From positions 248,001 through 312,000 of the forward strand of contig MCFL01000009.1 of the NCBI GenBank assembly GCA_002102555.1: a stretch of DNA of 64,000 nucleotides. Reading direction: 5' to 3'. This DNA comes from Catenaria anguillulae PL171 (Eukaryota; Blastocladiomycota; Blastocladiomycetes; Blastocladiales; Catenariaceae). Both the position numbers and the translations under genes were made by a program. Under the pieces are notes generated by a model. It worked only from the letters and a program-made list of their open reading frames with translations. It had not been told where the DNA came from and made no database searches. This document shows positions 1 through 11,402 of this stretch, piece after piece (the first letter of the stretch is position 1; each line of letters starts with the position of its first letter).

Positions 1-923
1 ACTCGGGCAACCCGCTCGGATACAAGTTTTCGTGGTCCCCACGCGGCGTGCTGCTGGCCGCCATGAACCCTGCCGTGTTCTTGCGCAACGGGCAAGAGGT
101 GAGCATTGCGTCACAGGACTTGTTGACGTCGGCACAGCCCGTCAACATGTACAAGGGCTTTTCGCTCGAAGGGTTGCCCAACCGCGACTCGTTGGCGTAC
201 ATTGACCAGTATCAGCTCAACCGCAACGAGCTCAAGACCATGTTCCGTGGCACGTTACGGTACAAGGGCTATTCCAAGCTCGTGCACCACATGCGCACGC
301 TCGGCATGTTGGGTCTGGACGCTGTACCGGGCGTCGAGGACAAGGCTGTTGCGACCAAGCTCACCTGGGCCGAGTGGATGCAGCGCTTGCTACGCGCACC
401 AAAGAGCGACGTGGCCACGTTGCACATGGCCATCAAGAACCGCCTGGATGCCGCGGGCATTTTGGGTCGTGAGGATCAGGCCGAAGTGATTGCCGCGCTG
501 ACATGGCTCGACATGTTTTCGCCCACGGCGCCTGCGTTCCCTGCTGGCTCGATTGCAACAGCTGCCGCACACCCCGTGCCGCTGGACGCCACGTGCGCAC
601 AGTTGCAGGCAAAGCTCGTGTACGAGCAGGGCGAGCGGGACATGGTGGCCATGCACCACGAGTTTACGATTCGCACACGGGCAGGCAAGCGCGCCGGACA
701 CACAGCAACCATGGTGGCGTACGGCGATCCCGTGCCAACGGGATACTCGGCTATGGCAAAGACGGTTGGTTTGCCTGCAGCGATCGCCGCCGAAATGTTG
801 CTCGAGGGCAAGATTGTCGAGAAGGGAGTCTTGGCGCCCATGAAGAGGGACGTGTACGAGCCCATGTTGAACGTGCTGCAAGCCGAAGGGGTCAGGTTTG
901 TGGAGAAGCATGTGGATTTGTAA
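1..923 (+). CDS. LYS9: Saccharopine dehydrogenase (NADP+, L-glutamate-forming), C-terminal part; cut by window edge
   Basis: Penultimate enzyme of the fungal alpha-aminoadipate pathway: it condenses alpha-aminoadipate semialdehyde with glutamate to form saccharopine, in the cytosol. The frame is open from base 3 (first residues SGNPLGYKFSWSPRG) to a stop at 921-923, about 306 residues, so the N-terminal Rossmann domain lies outside the window. The NPLGYKFSWSPRG block, the repeated YKGYSKL region and the C-terminal HTATMVAYGDP...GYSAMAKTVGLPAAIAAEMLLEGKI block are typical of the LYS9 catalytic/C-terminal domain. No intron is needed in this part. It converges on the next gene, with only 29 bp between the two stop codons. 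Family assignment is firm; the start is unseen. Confidence 0.93.
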   Translation, partial: SGNPLGYKFSWSPRGVLLAAMNPAVFLRNGQEVSIASQDLLTSAQPVNMYKGFSLEGLPNRDSLAYIDQYQLNRNELKTMFRGTLRYKGYSKLVHHMRTLGMLGLDAVPGVEDKAVATKLTWAEWMQRLLRAPKSDVATLHMAIKNRLDAAGILGREDQAEVIAALTWLDMFSPTAPAFPAGSIATAAAHPVPLDATCAQLQAKLVYEQGERDMVAMHHEFTIRTRAGKRAGHTATMVAYGDPVPTGYSAMAKTVGLPAAIAAEMLLEGKIVEKGVLAPMKRDVYEPMLNVLQAEGVRFVEKHVDL

Positions 924-952
924 GTGTGTGGTTGTATTTTTTTTTCCGTTTG

Positions 953-1998
953 TTAGTAGTCCAATTCACCAGTGTCAGTACAATGCACATTGCTGTTGCT
1001 GTCTTCGGCGTCGACTTGGTCAAACCAAGTCTCCTGGGCGTCTTGGTTGACTTGGTCGACGTTGTCGTAATCAGAATTGTTGTCAACCACGGTGGAATAG
1101 TCGAAGAAGTCGGCATCCTGATGAGAAAAGCATCTGTCAGTGTCTCGTCTCGTCTCCTGTAGATTACCATGCGTGACAGTGGACGCACATATCCATCCAG
1201 CCAGCGCTCGGCCATGGTTCGAATCAGCTCGGCCATCCTGCATGCTGCATCATGATCCTCGCCTCCGCCTGCTGTCTCATGACCATCGTTGGCCGAAACT
1301 GGCGGCGCTTGCTCGCCGCTCTGAGCCTCACTTGCTTGTGCCTCGTAGCCCGACTCGGGTTCCTCCTCGTCACTGTCGCTGTCGGTCTCCACTTCCCCGG
1401 CCCGCCCCTCGGCCTCCTTCTCCACCTCCACTGCCCGCTCATGATCCATTGCATCAAACAAAGATGCAATAACGCCATTGCTTGGGAACTCGGCCGCGCT
1501 TCCAGCTCCAGCCGGCCGCGGCGGGCCGTCGAGTTCGGGGAACATGGACTTGAAGAGCATTGGATTGCGCAGGTGCATTGCCTGGGGCGTAAAGTAGTCG
1601 GAGGCGAGAAGTGTTTGGTGCAGGTAGGTGAAGCGGCGGTTGCGGACGGTCTGTTGCCGCTGGCTGGACTGGGCACGGCTTGAGGACTGGGCACCGGTCC
1701 GAGCCCAGCCGTGGTCGATTGTGCTGCTGTCTCCTGTCTGATCGAGGCCGACAGCTGGCTGGTCGTTGCCGGGTTGCGGTTGCGGCAGCTGGCTCGCGCT
1801 GTTGCTCTGCAAATGCATGATTCGATGTATGTACATTGGTCGATCCTCGTGTGCATGTGAAGATTGCATTGGGGAGGCAGCAGACTGCTCCGTCATTGTC
1901 CCTGCTCGACGATACAGAGCATGCGCAACAGACAAACATTTGAATTCAACCCGCGCCACCCCCCCCCCATATCGACACGCCACCTCATCCTCTGACAT
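953..1998 (-). CDS. CCDC97-family protein (DUF2052)
   Basis: Two exons on the minus strand: 1168-1998 and 953-1117. The 50-bp intron 1118-1167 has a GTAATC donor, a TTTCTCATCAG acceptor and phase 0. About 331 aa. The family signature is present in order: RNRRFTYL..LL.S.YFTPQAM..R.P near residues 120-150, an acidic middle (DSDSDEEEPES), then AELIRTMAERWLDGYV followed after the intron by DADFFDYSTVVDN..YDN and QDAQETWFDQ. In animals CCDC97 associates with the SF3b part of the spliceosome; that role is inferred here. An alternative start is the Met at 1896 (MTEQS), because the N-terminal 35 residues are low complexity. Start codons of this gene and the next, divergent gene lie 68 bp apart, so they probably share a promoter. 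Confidence 0.85.
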
Positions 1999-2066
1999 TT
2001 CTGGCCGCCGCTATCGTCGCTGCGCAAACTTCCTTCCCTGTCGTATCATACATTCAACTCGGCGAC

Positions 2067-4992
2067 ATGGCAACGCAAGCGCCTTCGCGGCCCTGGACGT
2101 CATCGAACAAGAGCGGCGTCATATGCTCGTGCTGCCGCGACTTGAATGAGCATTCGCCATCATGCCATCAAGGTTCGACTCATCCCTCGACACTTGACCA
2201 TGATTATTCCGTTGTGGCGGACCCAACCGTGCCGGTTTACCACCGTCACCATCATCAAGTCAGCATCCGACACCCTGATCGTATCCACGACCGCTACATG
2301 TCGTCACACCGGCACCCGGCTCCTCGGCGGCCGTCACGTTCGGACCCGTCATCCCACGACTGCTGTAATCATGCCGGCGTTGATGCCCGAACTCAACATG
2401 GTCCTGCCCCTCTCGTGTACGACGACTGGCATGCGCTTGCAGCCGAACGCGAGCCCCAGTCGTCAGGCGCTTGCCTCCACCATCATGGACATTTCGCGGG
2501 AGCGTATGGCCCCAGCCCAACTTGTCCAGATTACTCAAATCTGCTCTCACCTTGCTCGGGAACCGACTGCATGGAGGGATCTTCTCAACAAGGGCTCCAA
2601 CCGTTTCAGCAACCGATAAGCGGGCCGCCACCAGTACAAGTCGAGCGACTTCAAGGCTTCAAGTCGTCCAGTTCAGGTTGCTCGTCGTCACTTGGTCCCC
2701 AATCCCGTATGTTCATACCCTCTTGACGAGCAGTTGTCAAATCCTGGAAAGAACTGACACATTGGCGCCACCAACATAAAATCCGTAGTAGCAATCAATG
2801 CCGGGCAATCCACCCCAAATCTTCACGCGCGAAGACTCAACTCGGCCGTCGCGACGGGCTCAACCACGTCTCCTCCCAGGAATCTGCCTCGTATTCGCGT
2901 TGCCCAACCATCCGCTAATCATGCATCGGCCATGCGAGCATTTTCCAAAGCGCCCGCATCTCCGCCGGCTCAACTGGAGCACCAACGACCCCACTGGTGC
3001 AACGAGTGCAGTGCTTTCCATCAATTGGATGTGTCCCGCTTCGATCCGTCGCCGATTTCTCAAGCACATGTCACAGCGACTCAATCTGCACCTTGCTCGA
3101 CTGAGCCGCACATACCGGAGATGGAGCAGACGCACGTGTGCCATGATGACCATGTCTTTCATCAGCATGTGCCAAGTGGGCCTGTCCCGCAACCGCATTC
3201 AGTTTCACGGTCGCTACCTCCAAGCTCCATGGTGGATACGGCTCCGTTAGAGACTCCAGCGTTGACGAGTTTGCGCCTCAAACCATCCGTCCATTTCTTG
3301 GAGCACGATCCACCGCACGTCCACGCACAGTTATCCAGCACTGGGCTTGGCAAGCCCGATAACGGCCCTGCATTCACCAATTCCCAGTCGAAAACAGATG
3401 CCGAATCAGCCGCCATTGCCGCGAATCTCGCAGCCACCCAAGCACTTGAAGCCGCGTCGGATTTACATGCAACCGTCGTGCGTTTGCAGGGACTCTTGCT
3501 GGACGCTCGCACCGAGGCGAAAAAGTGGCGAAAGGCTGCCCGAGCATTGGAAAAGGAAGTAAAGAAAGCACAGGATACCGTTGTTGTGCTGAGCAAGTGT
3601 TCATCGTGCGAAAAGAAGGATACAGCGGTGGATGCTGGGGTCCAGTGCGTTGAGACAACAACTGCGGATGCCCTAACACAAACGGGCGAAGTTGACGAGG
3701 ACCGCTGGCGTCCATGCGGGGTTCAGGTGGGGAGTCCCGCAACAAGTCTGGTTGTGGCAGAGACTCAAACGGACGATGTAAAGTGTGCGGCCACGGCGGC
3801 CCCGCCCATTTGCGAATCCAGCGGTACCCAGACGGTCGAGTCGGCGCTCATGGTTCCGTTTGGCGCATCCTTGTTTGAGACGCAACATCGTCCAATCTGG
3901 TCGGTCCAACAACAATACCATCACTACCCTCATACCCATTCCATCGCATCGCGCTCGCTGCTCCCAACCAGTTCAAGCGTCCCGACACCGTCGTCGCCAG
4001 TCTCTCGATCCAATACCCCACCCGTTCCTCTGTCACTGTCGTCGCCAGCCCTGTTTGACTCGGAATCATCCATGTCGCTCAGTTCGACAGCTTCGTCGTA
4101 CGTCGCGCCGCGGCTGGCACCCTTTTGCGATCCCTCAACAATTCATGCGGCCGACGCTGCATGTATGCTTCCTACCCCAGAATCGTCCCTTGTGCTACCC
4201 GCCCGCCAATGCGCGGGTCAGCACAACCAGATCACCACCGATTCCAGATACCTCGACATTCCTCGTACACATGCTGGTGGCGCAACAGCAACCGCCCTGT
4301 TTGCTCATTCATTCCCGGCACCGCCTTCCAACCTATTCCAATCTGCTTGCCGTCAGGGCACGGATACGATATCCAATGCCGATCCCATGCCTCAACTCCT
4401 CCAATCCGTCGGCGAATACTGCTGGTCGCACTCTCAACTGCACGCTGCGCACCACCCCCACCCGCCTATGCCTCATTCGCATCCGTCACCGCCGACGTCA
4501 TCGCTTGCGTCCTCATCGTCGTCATCGGACTGGGACGCCGTTGCGAGTCCAAGGAGCACATCGCCAGTCGACGTCACGCCTGCATTGTCGGCGATGCCGA
4601 CTGCGGCTGGTGCGCTTGAGGGCGACGGCGGTGTCATCTCGCGTCGCGAGTCGCCTGCGCCGTGCACGTACCCGCCGTCGCCAGAGCTATCGCCGTTGGT
4701 GAGCCAAGTCGGTGACGCGGGAGGTGGCAAGTTGCGATGGAATGTCGATGGGCCGCCTCAAGGCTCTAGCGCAAGCGCTGCGGGTAGTGATGAGGGTGTC
4801 GTTCAAATTAGCGATTCGTGCGCGAGAGTAGACGCGCGCCAATCAGCAGCTGGGGCTGTAGTGAGCGGTGGCGACATGGACGGCGGCGATCTGGGTGCTG
4901 GGGGCAAGAATGCTGCATTTGCCGTGTTCATGTTGAATGTGTTGCTGGTGGCCAAGGCCGTGGTTGGGACCGGTGTGTGCTCCATCAGGTGA
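2067..4992 (+). CDS. Disordered coiled-coil protein with repeated TQT (dynein light chain LC8-type) motifs and C-terminal membrane anchor
   Basis: Model: exon 1 2067-2706, intron 2707-2791 (GTATGT donor, GTAGTAG acceptor, phase 1), exon 2 2792-4992; about 946 aa. Most of it is His/Pro/Ser-rich and probably disordered. A Cys-rich N-terminal patch (ICSCC) is followed near residues 420-482 by a helical coiled-coil stretch (LQGLLLDARTEAKKWRKAAR). Five evenly spaced motifs come next: GVQ at 497, TQT at 509, VQV-type at 524, TQT at 538 and TQT at 559, each in an acidic or polar setting. TQT-centred repeats beside a coiled coil are the usual form of LC8 (DYNLL) hub ligands. The last 25 residues (about 920-942) are hydrophobic and suit a tail anchor. 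An alternative acceptor three bases earlier also keeps frame. I do not recognise an orthologue. A CAG|GTGAAG sequence at the stop could be a donor to a further exon. Confidence 0.6.
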
Positions 4993-6244
4993 AGCTGCGA
5001 GCTTTTGATACCCCGGGTCGGTCATACATCCAGGCTTTGTCTTGCCCCGTCTGGCGATAAACCTATTCTAAGCTTGTCAGGCGGGTGGTTTCTTACCTTT
5101 GTGCTGAGCACTTGCTCATGTTCGCATGTCTATGTTTTGTTTTTAATGGTGATGTAGTTATCCTCGATATCAATATCAGTCTACAAGCCAACTCGTCCGA
5201 CGACACCGCTTCTTTGGAGGGTTCGCGAGTGGAAGGTGAGAATCACATCGTTTGCAGTCCATGATGTCCATGAGAAAGGCTCACATTCATCACTGGCAAG
5301 TTGACCTACTCACAGCTGCCCCTCCGTACCATCGCCACTCGCCCTCATGCTGCATACAGGCATGTCAAAGGAACTGGACATGCGGCGACTCGGGTTGAAG
5401 GAACTGCTGAGCGTGACTCACCAGTCAGGTCTCTTCACGCCGCAACGCGGCCGCGTAGAAATCGCATGAGGTGGGTGAGACGAGAGAGGAAAGCGATAGG
5501 GGATTGCTTCACGAGGGGTTGCAAGGAACTTACTCTTCAGCCACCAAGTCAAGCAAACTTTACCCCTCGAGCCCAGCACGTGTTGACCAGTCGTCAGCTG
5601 ACCCCGAAGAGCAAACCGGACCGTTTCCTTTCCCATGACAGCAGGAGGTAGGTAGGTACCTACCTATGTCTTTGGTGAGGGCTCAGCACGTATCAAACGA
5701 CGATTTTTACTTTGGACGCGGATGAACGGCGGTACTTTATGCGCACGTGGGAGGAATGCGACAGCGCGCTGTGTTTGCACTGTTTTCGCGTTCTCATGAT
5801 GGACTCCTCAGACTCGAACACCAAGCGCGTTGCAACTCGGAGGAACGAGGCACGCTCTAGCGCCGAGCTTCATTTCACTCTCTTGGCGAGAAACTTTGGC
5901 TGCACCGTAGCAAACTGACAGCATTCCATACACAACGTCTTTCTCGCGGACACCATGGACCGCAACACGCTGTCTTTCTCTCGCCTCCTCCTCGTCACCT
6001 TACGCTGGTTACGCTGGTACGTACCCGGGTGCACGTTGTCAATCCACCATGTGGCCCGTCCTCGCGATAGCTGGGTCAGCACGCAAATAAAAAGGAGGCA
6101 ACGACCCGCTGCGCCTGCGACATGTCTCCTCGTCTCCTCGTACCTGCCTACTTCCAGCAGATGTGTTTCTCCATCGCCACAGCAGCAGACACCCCTCCAC
6201 TATCATCAACTACACTGCTTCGAACCGCCCGTCCCTTTCGGAAA
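4993..6244. other. Intergenic stretch without a supported gene
   Basis: Short open frames here lack codon continuity or splice partners and show no family resemblance. The region holds the 3' end of the upstream gene, an 18-bp perfect palindrome at 5649-5666, and the promoter of the tectonin gene. Confidence 0.6.
5649..5666. repeat. 18-bp perfect palindrome TAGGTAGGTACCTACCTA
   Basis: The sequence TAGGTAGGTACCTACCTA reads identically on both strands, centred on GGTACC at 5655-5660. It sits alone in the intergenic region about 580 bp before the tectonin-protein start. It could be a dimeric factor site or a simple TAGG/CCTA repeat; nothing here decides. Confidence 0.8.
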
Positions 6245-7245
6245 ATGCTTCGCGTCATCGGATTCCTCCCGCTTCTTTTTGCACTCTTGGTGGGACAAGT
6301 TGCTGCCAAGCCGATTGCCAAAGGCACTGGCATCGCTCCTTCGCCCGCCCACAATCGCTCGTCCGAGTCCAGTATGTTGCGTCTTGTGATTTGTGTTCGC
6401 CGTCCCGCCATTCTCTCTTACTCGAGTGCTCACTTGGGCTTGTGTTGTGAAACAGACACCCCGGGCATGCACATCACCTCGCTTGCGTACTTGAACCCAC
6501 AATGGAAGATGATGCCTGGGGACCTAAAGCAGCTCCAAGTAGACGGTAACGTTGTGTGCGGCGTCAACAAGCTCGACGACATTTTTTGTGCCGACCAGGA
6601 CATTTTCAACAACCCCAATTGGTTCAAGCTTCCGGGAAAGCTCATGCACGTTTCCGTCAGCAACGGTCGCTTGTATGGGGTCAGTGGAGAGGGACAATTG
6701 TGGTATGTTGGATTGATCTCGTTACACACGCTTCATGACTTTGACTGAATTTGGTGCGTCGACATTGTAACAGGTATGGCGAGAATTACAAGGCTCCCAA
6801 GTGGCGCCAGGTCTTTGGTGAAGCTCGAATGGTGGACTTGGACGTCAATGTCGCTTGCCACATCTCCTTGCGGAACGACAACATTTGGTGTGCCGAGCTC
6901 GGGAACGATTTTGCCAACCCGCAATGGTTTCAAGTTCCCGGTCAACTCAAGAGTGTGTCTGTCAGCATTGGCCGGTTGTACGGCGTCAACTCACTGAACC
7001 AAGTCTTCTATGCGCCGGATTTCAAGAACGCTCAATGGAAACAGGTTGCCGGATCCCTGACCCAGGTCGAGCTGCGAGGTCGGATTACTTGTGGAGTTAA
7101 CCAGTGGTATGAGATCTTCTGTGCGAGCGGAGATGTTTCCAACCCACAGTGGAATCGCATTTACGGTGGGTTGAAGCATGTATCGGTCAGTAACGGCGCC
7201 CTGTATGGCGTGAACCGTCAAGAGCTGGTGTTCTCTGCTGTTTGA
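6245..7245 (+). CDS. Secreted tectonin-repeat beta-propeller protein
   Basis: Three exons: 6245-6371, 6456-6702 and 6774-7245 (introns 6372-6455 and 6703-6773, both GTATGT donors, CAG acceptors); 281 aa. It opens with a clean signal peptide (MLRVIGFLPLLFALLVGQVAA). The rest is about six tandem repeats of roughly 35-40 residues with the pattern NPQWF.(L/V)PG.L..VSVS.GRLYGV, for example at PQWKMMPGDL, NWFKLPGKL, PQWFQVPGQL, AQWKQVAGSL and PQWNRIYGGL. These are tectonin/TECPR blades, which fold into a carbohydrate-binding propeller in secreted fungal and animal lectins. An upstream in-frame ATG at 6122 is less likely because it would bury the signal peptide. Intron 1 is 84 bp, in frame and stop-free, so retention would still give a protein. 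Ligand unknown; cell-surface or lectin role inferred. Confidence 0.85.
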
Positions 7246-7575
7246 ATAAGGTCTTGCTGTCGTGTGCTCTGCGTGAAAAAGATCAATGAATGTGTCATCA
7301 TATAGATGCGTGTCCGTAACCAGCTCGAGCAACCAAGTGCCTCAAGGACACGAATGAGTGCCTTTCTTGATAACACACGTCGCGGAGGTAATGTAAACAT
7401 GCTGTACGCAGTTTGACGGACCTCAAACGAACTCAAGCTAGCGAGCTCAGGCTCTGCGAATCATGCATGCATGCGCAGTCGCCCGTTCACTTTTACTCGA
7501 TGCAATACACAATTAGAGTGCCCGCCCGCTAACGGATAGTCGTTTATTCCACAAGGCTGTGCGAATCATCTCATC
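7246..7575. other. Intergenic: 3' end of tectonin gene and promoter of first fusion gene
   Basis: No open frame with support. Contains the short repeat CATGCATGCATGCGC near 7463. Confidence 0.5.
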
Positions 7576-10500
7576 ATGCCACGCCTTTCATTCGCACGCG
7601 GGCTGGTCAAGCTCTTACCAGCATGGGTGAGCACATGGGCTAATAAGCGTCGATACGATGGACTATTGACTTTGAGTGTATTTTCCTGGATCATGTATGA
7701 CCTGATTTACTGAAGTCTTTCGCTCCTGACGTCAGCGCGAGTTTACTGACTGCCGTTTCTTCGTGACATTCAGCGTGTTGCAGCTCTCATTGCGCCATCA
7801 AGTGTCATTCTCCACGTTGTCGTCAGGTGGATCGCCGACGCTGATATCTTCAACAGCCGCCATCCGCTCTCCATGGGTGTACATTTGCGCGGCAGCGATG
7901 ACTGGAGCCGCCAGTTTGGCGCTGGGGTTTGCGGGTCAGTTACACCCATCATCTGCAAATGCGCGAGCAGGCGGCTCGGTGCGTCAACCAATGGTGGACC
8001 TAGATGAAGGAGATTATGGATGGAAACACACCGCAATAACGTCGGCGTCTTGGGCTTTGGGAATTGTCGTCTTGTTGGTGGGGTTCTTCTCAGTTCCCAG
8101 TGCTGTGGTTTGCGTCATCACTGTACGGTCATGTGGCGACTTTGCTGAGAACTATCATTGGCTGGCTAAACACCTAAGGCTGACTTTTCGCACAGCTGGC
8201 CAGCTATTCCATTTCTGTGTTCCTCGCAACAACAGCACCATGGTCATTTCTGCGATTCCAGTTCCTCAAAACTCCGTCAGCATGGGCAATCTACTCGACC
8301 TTGCTTGGCATGGCTGGCAATTGGTCGTCCAATCTCCTGTTCACCGCCCCCATTCTCCTCGTGGGCATGACCGTGTCATTTCTTGGACTTCGCTCGACTC
8401 TCTGCCTGAAAGCCCAACCTGGCAGTTCTCGTCCAACAACAGGCATGCATTTGCTTGGCGCGAGTCTCCTCTTGTCCTTCACTGCAATCATCGTGGCATC
8501 GACATCCGCTACTCATGTTCAAGATTCCGTCACATCGATTCTGAGTGTCATCGCTTTGACGGTGATTCTGGCCGAGTCGACTGGTGTACTCGCCATTGTG
8601 CTGCTTTCCATCGCCAACCACAACCCAAGTCCTTGGCCTCGGTGCTTGACTCGGAGCACTTTGTTCGCTATGGCCAGCGCACTTGCGCTGCAGCTCCTTC
8701 AAATTCTCTTGTCGTCCGTTGCAACTCGTACATCTCTCTCTGCATTCGTTGCGTCAGCTGCCGCTGCCGGTCTCGCATTCAAAGCTGGCTTGGATACGGA
8801 GCACGAAGTTGCGTTGGACGACGCCTTCTTCTTGGCTCCCAATTTTGTCAACCTCGTTCACGCCGATGACGAGTTCGACGACTCTTCGGCGAAATCCAAG
8901 CGACCACTTCGCAGTCCTGTCAGCGCCCAAGGCGGCGGTCGACTGCATGGCCACATTCTCGAGCCTAAATCAGCCATTGATCGATATGCATTCTGGATCG
9001 GCTCGGGATTACTTGTCGCGACTGCCTTGTATTTCAACTTCACGACAGCACCAGAGGCAAACGTTCGCGGTCTGCGCAATGCTCCAGCTGAAGTAGTAAC
9101 TCAGGTTCCTACCGAGCCTCCCAGCCCCCCGAAAGTGTTTCCCACAAAACCATTGCGTGTGCTCGTCACTGGCGGCGCGGGATATGTTGGCTCTCACTTT
9201 ATCCGCGCCGTGCTGACTTCCGATGCGTCGGCGCAGGTGACTGTCATCGATAACTTGAGCAACTCGGGTATTCACACGATGGCTCCGCTCCTGCACATGC
9301 ACAATCGGTCGCGCTTCCAATTCATCCATGGCGATGTTTTGAATCCATCGGTCGTGAAGAGAGCGATTGATGTGAGCCAACCAAACGTGGTGGTCCTTTT
9401 GGCCGCGCCGAAACCGTCCAGCGACTGCGATGATGGCTGCCATCGCGTGCTGGTTGACGGGCCGAGCACGGCATTGCGAGCCCTCGGCGACAAGATGAAC
9501 CGCACTCGCATTGTCTTTGCGAGCTCAGCGGATGTGTACGGGCTACCTTCGGCAGTGAATGGGTCTACTGCTGCTATCTCCCCGCTCTCTGAAGATTCGC
9601 TCACGGCCCCGCAGACGGCGTATGCCCGGTCACTTCGCGTCGCCGAGGCCAATGTCGCAAACTTGACGGCCCAGCACAATGGCACTGCTTTCATTCTTCG
9701 TTTGTTTCCGATTACCGGCCCAACTGCGGTTCCTGAACCCACCAATCCGGGCCCAATGCGTTGGACGGGAGCTATTGCAGGCTTGCCCGGCCCAGAGACT
9801 CAGCGCCACGACTGGGTTCACATCAACGACGTTGTGCATGGATTCTTGCTAGCTTCCACGGCTGGCCTGCCGGCGGCTGAAAGCCAGATTGTCAACATTG
9901 GGACTGGAGCCAGCCGATTTGGCGGCGCCGGATCATCAGCGAACCCAGGGCTTATGGCTGATATTCGGAAGGCAAAGACTTTGATTGGATATGAGCCCAA
10001 GTTTGCCCACTTGCGATCGTCCACGCCCGACTCGAGCGATCCCGCCAAGCATCCAGAGTACACAACACTGCTCGAGAGTTTGGATTCCGCTCCTTGGCTT
10101 CTACCAATGGGTCTGCTCCGCCCGATCCACGAGCCGCTTGCCAATGACCTTGCTGCAATTGCCGCCCATGTTTCGGCTCGTGCTGCGGCTTCTCCTCTCC
10201 GGCGCGACTCTGAGTCACTTCACTCGAACAATTCAAGCCCAGCTCCACAATCGGAAACCAAAAGGATCACTGTCATTCCTTACCAAAAGGCGTATCGACC
10301 ACTTGCGGAAAACTTGGCCTACTCTCTCACGGTCAATGGCAAAACCCGCAACTTCATGCTGTTTGCGATTGATTCCGAGTCTGCTCGCGAGTGTTTGTAT
10401 TACAACATTCCCTGCTACAACGCAACGGCATTGGCCGAGGCCGATTACACCAAGGACGACCCCAGCATGAACTGGCGGTACCGCGAGCACAAGTGGTCCG

Positions 10501-11402
10501 TGATTTCGTGGGTTAAGCCAAGGCTGGTTTCCCAACTTTTGGAACTGGGATATGTTGTGAATCTGTACGTTTTTTCATTGGAGACATCAAAAGGATGCTT
10601 CAGAAACCCCACCTTAATTTGTCTTGAATTCACAGCTCGGACACGGATATCAGCTATATTCGAGATGTTTGGGGGTCGTACGAGTCATACATGTATGAAG
10701 CAGATGCGGACCAGGTCATTACCGCCGAGATTGTCCCTGGCGTGTACGTTTCCACCCTTTCGTGACTCACCTCCTATGTCTCATTGGCTTGTCCCACTTG
10801 CACTTCTCATAGATTCATCGCGAATACCGGCAATTACATTGTCCGGCCAACACCATCGACGAGGAGCTTTTGGCTAGAGTACTTGGCTGTCGGTGCAAGA
10901 GATCCCAGTACGTCGTTTCCCACTACCGCTGCGTCTGTGGACCATAACTTACACGGAAACCATGGCTCGCACAGCAACATCCGACCAGCATGCTTGGGGT
11001 CAAGTCTATGTCCGCCTTGGAATGCAATTTTGTCAGACCAAAGAGGAATGCGCCAATCAGCGAGCAAAAGGATTCACGGCTGTCCGCGACCATTCAGCCT
11101 TCTTTGGGCGCAAAGATTTCTGCCCTCACCCCATTGACATTTGCAAGCCCGACTTGATCTACATTCACCCGATTTGTATGGGCGGTCGCGACAACAAGAT
11201 TAATTCCATCAAGTCCTTTGGCGCGTGGTTCATGTCCGATGAGAGGGCAATTGGATACTATTGCGCGCAAAAGGACAAGTATGGGTTTGCAGAGTGTCCG
11301 CAGGTGCCGAAGGGTTTGCTTGAAGGGTTTGCCGTCGGAGAGGAGCCAAGATTGTCATGTGCGGGAACCAAAGCCATGTTGACGAATGCCGAGAATAACT
11401 AG
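7576..11402 (+). CDS. Triple fusion A: polytopic membrane region + epimerase-like Rossmann domain + Nucleotid_trans glycosyltransferase
   Basis: Six exons: 7576-7694, 7774-8122, 8196-10564, 10636-10743, 10813-10907, 10975-11402 (3,468 nt, 1,155 aa). Exons 1-3 were fixed by comparison with the tandem copy at 12185. Residues 1-460 hold about ten hydrophobic segments. After the last one (YAFWIGSGLLVATALYF) an NAD-epimerase-like domain begins with VLVTGGAGYVGSHF (Gly motif about 482-490) and keeps FASSADVYG. Its catalytic Tyr is present (Tyr632), but the lysine four residues on is Leu636. The C-terminal part matches Nucleotid_trans (PF03407, GT77-type): FAIDSESA, WSVISWVKPRL, the DxD motif SDTDIS at Asp948-Asp950, FIANTGNYIVRP, and a conserved tail ending TNAENN. 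At least nine N-x-S/T sites follow the membrane region, which suggests a luminal (Golgi/ER) soluble part. Substrate unknown. Domain calls are by motif; intron phases all agree. Confidence 0.85.

Noticed and set aside
5301-5651. 116-residue open frame in the intergenic region before the tectonin gene
   Set aside because: No family content, no splice partners, Arg/Thr-rich composition like noncoding DNA read in frame; left as intergenic.
6122-6244. Upstream in-frame ATG extending the tectonin protein
   Set aside because: It would place 41 residues before a clean signal peptide; the start at 6245 explains secretion.
7774-7930. Alternative reading of exon 2 of fusion A (RVAALIAPSSVILHVVVRW...)
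   Set aside because: Exon 1 ending at 7626 opens this frame, but comparison with copy B supports the other frame (SPWVYICAAAM against SPWPLIIAAVH), reached with the donor at 7695.
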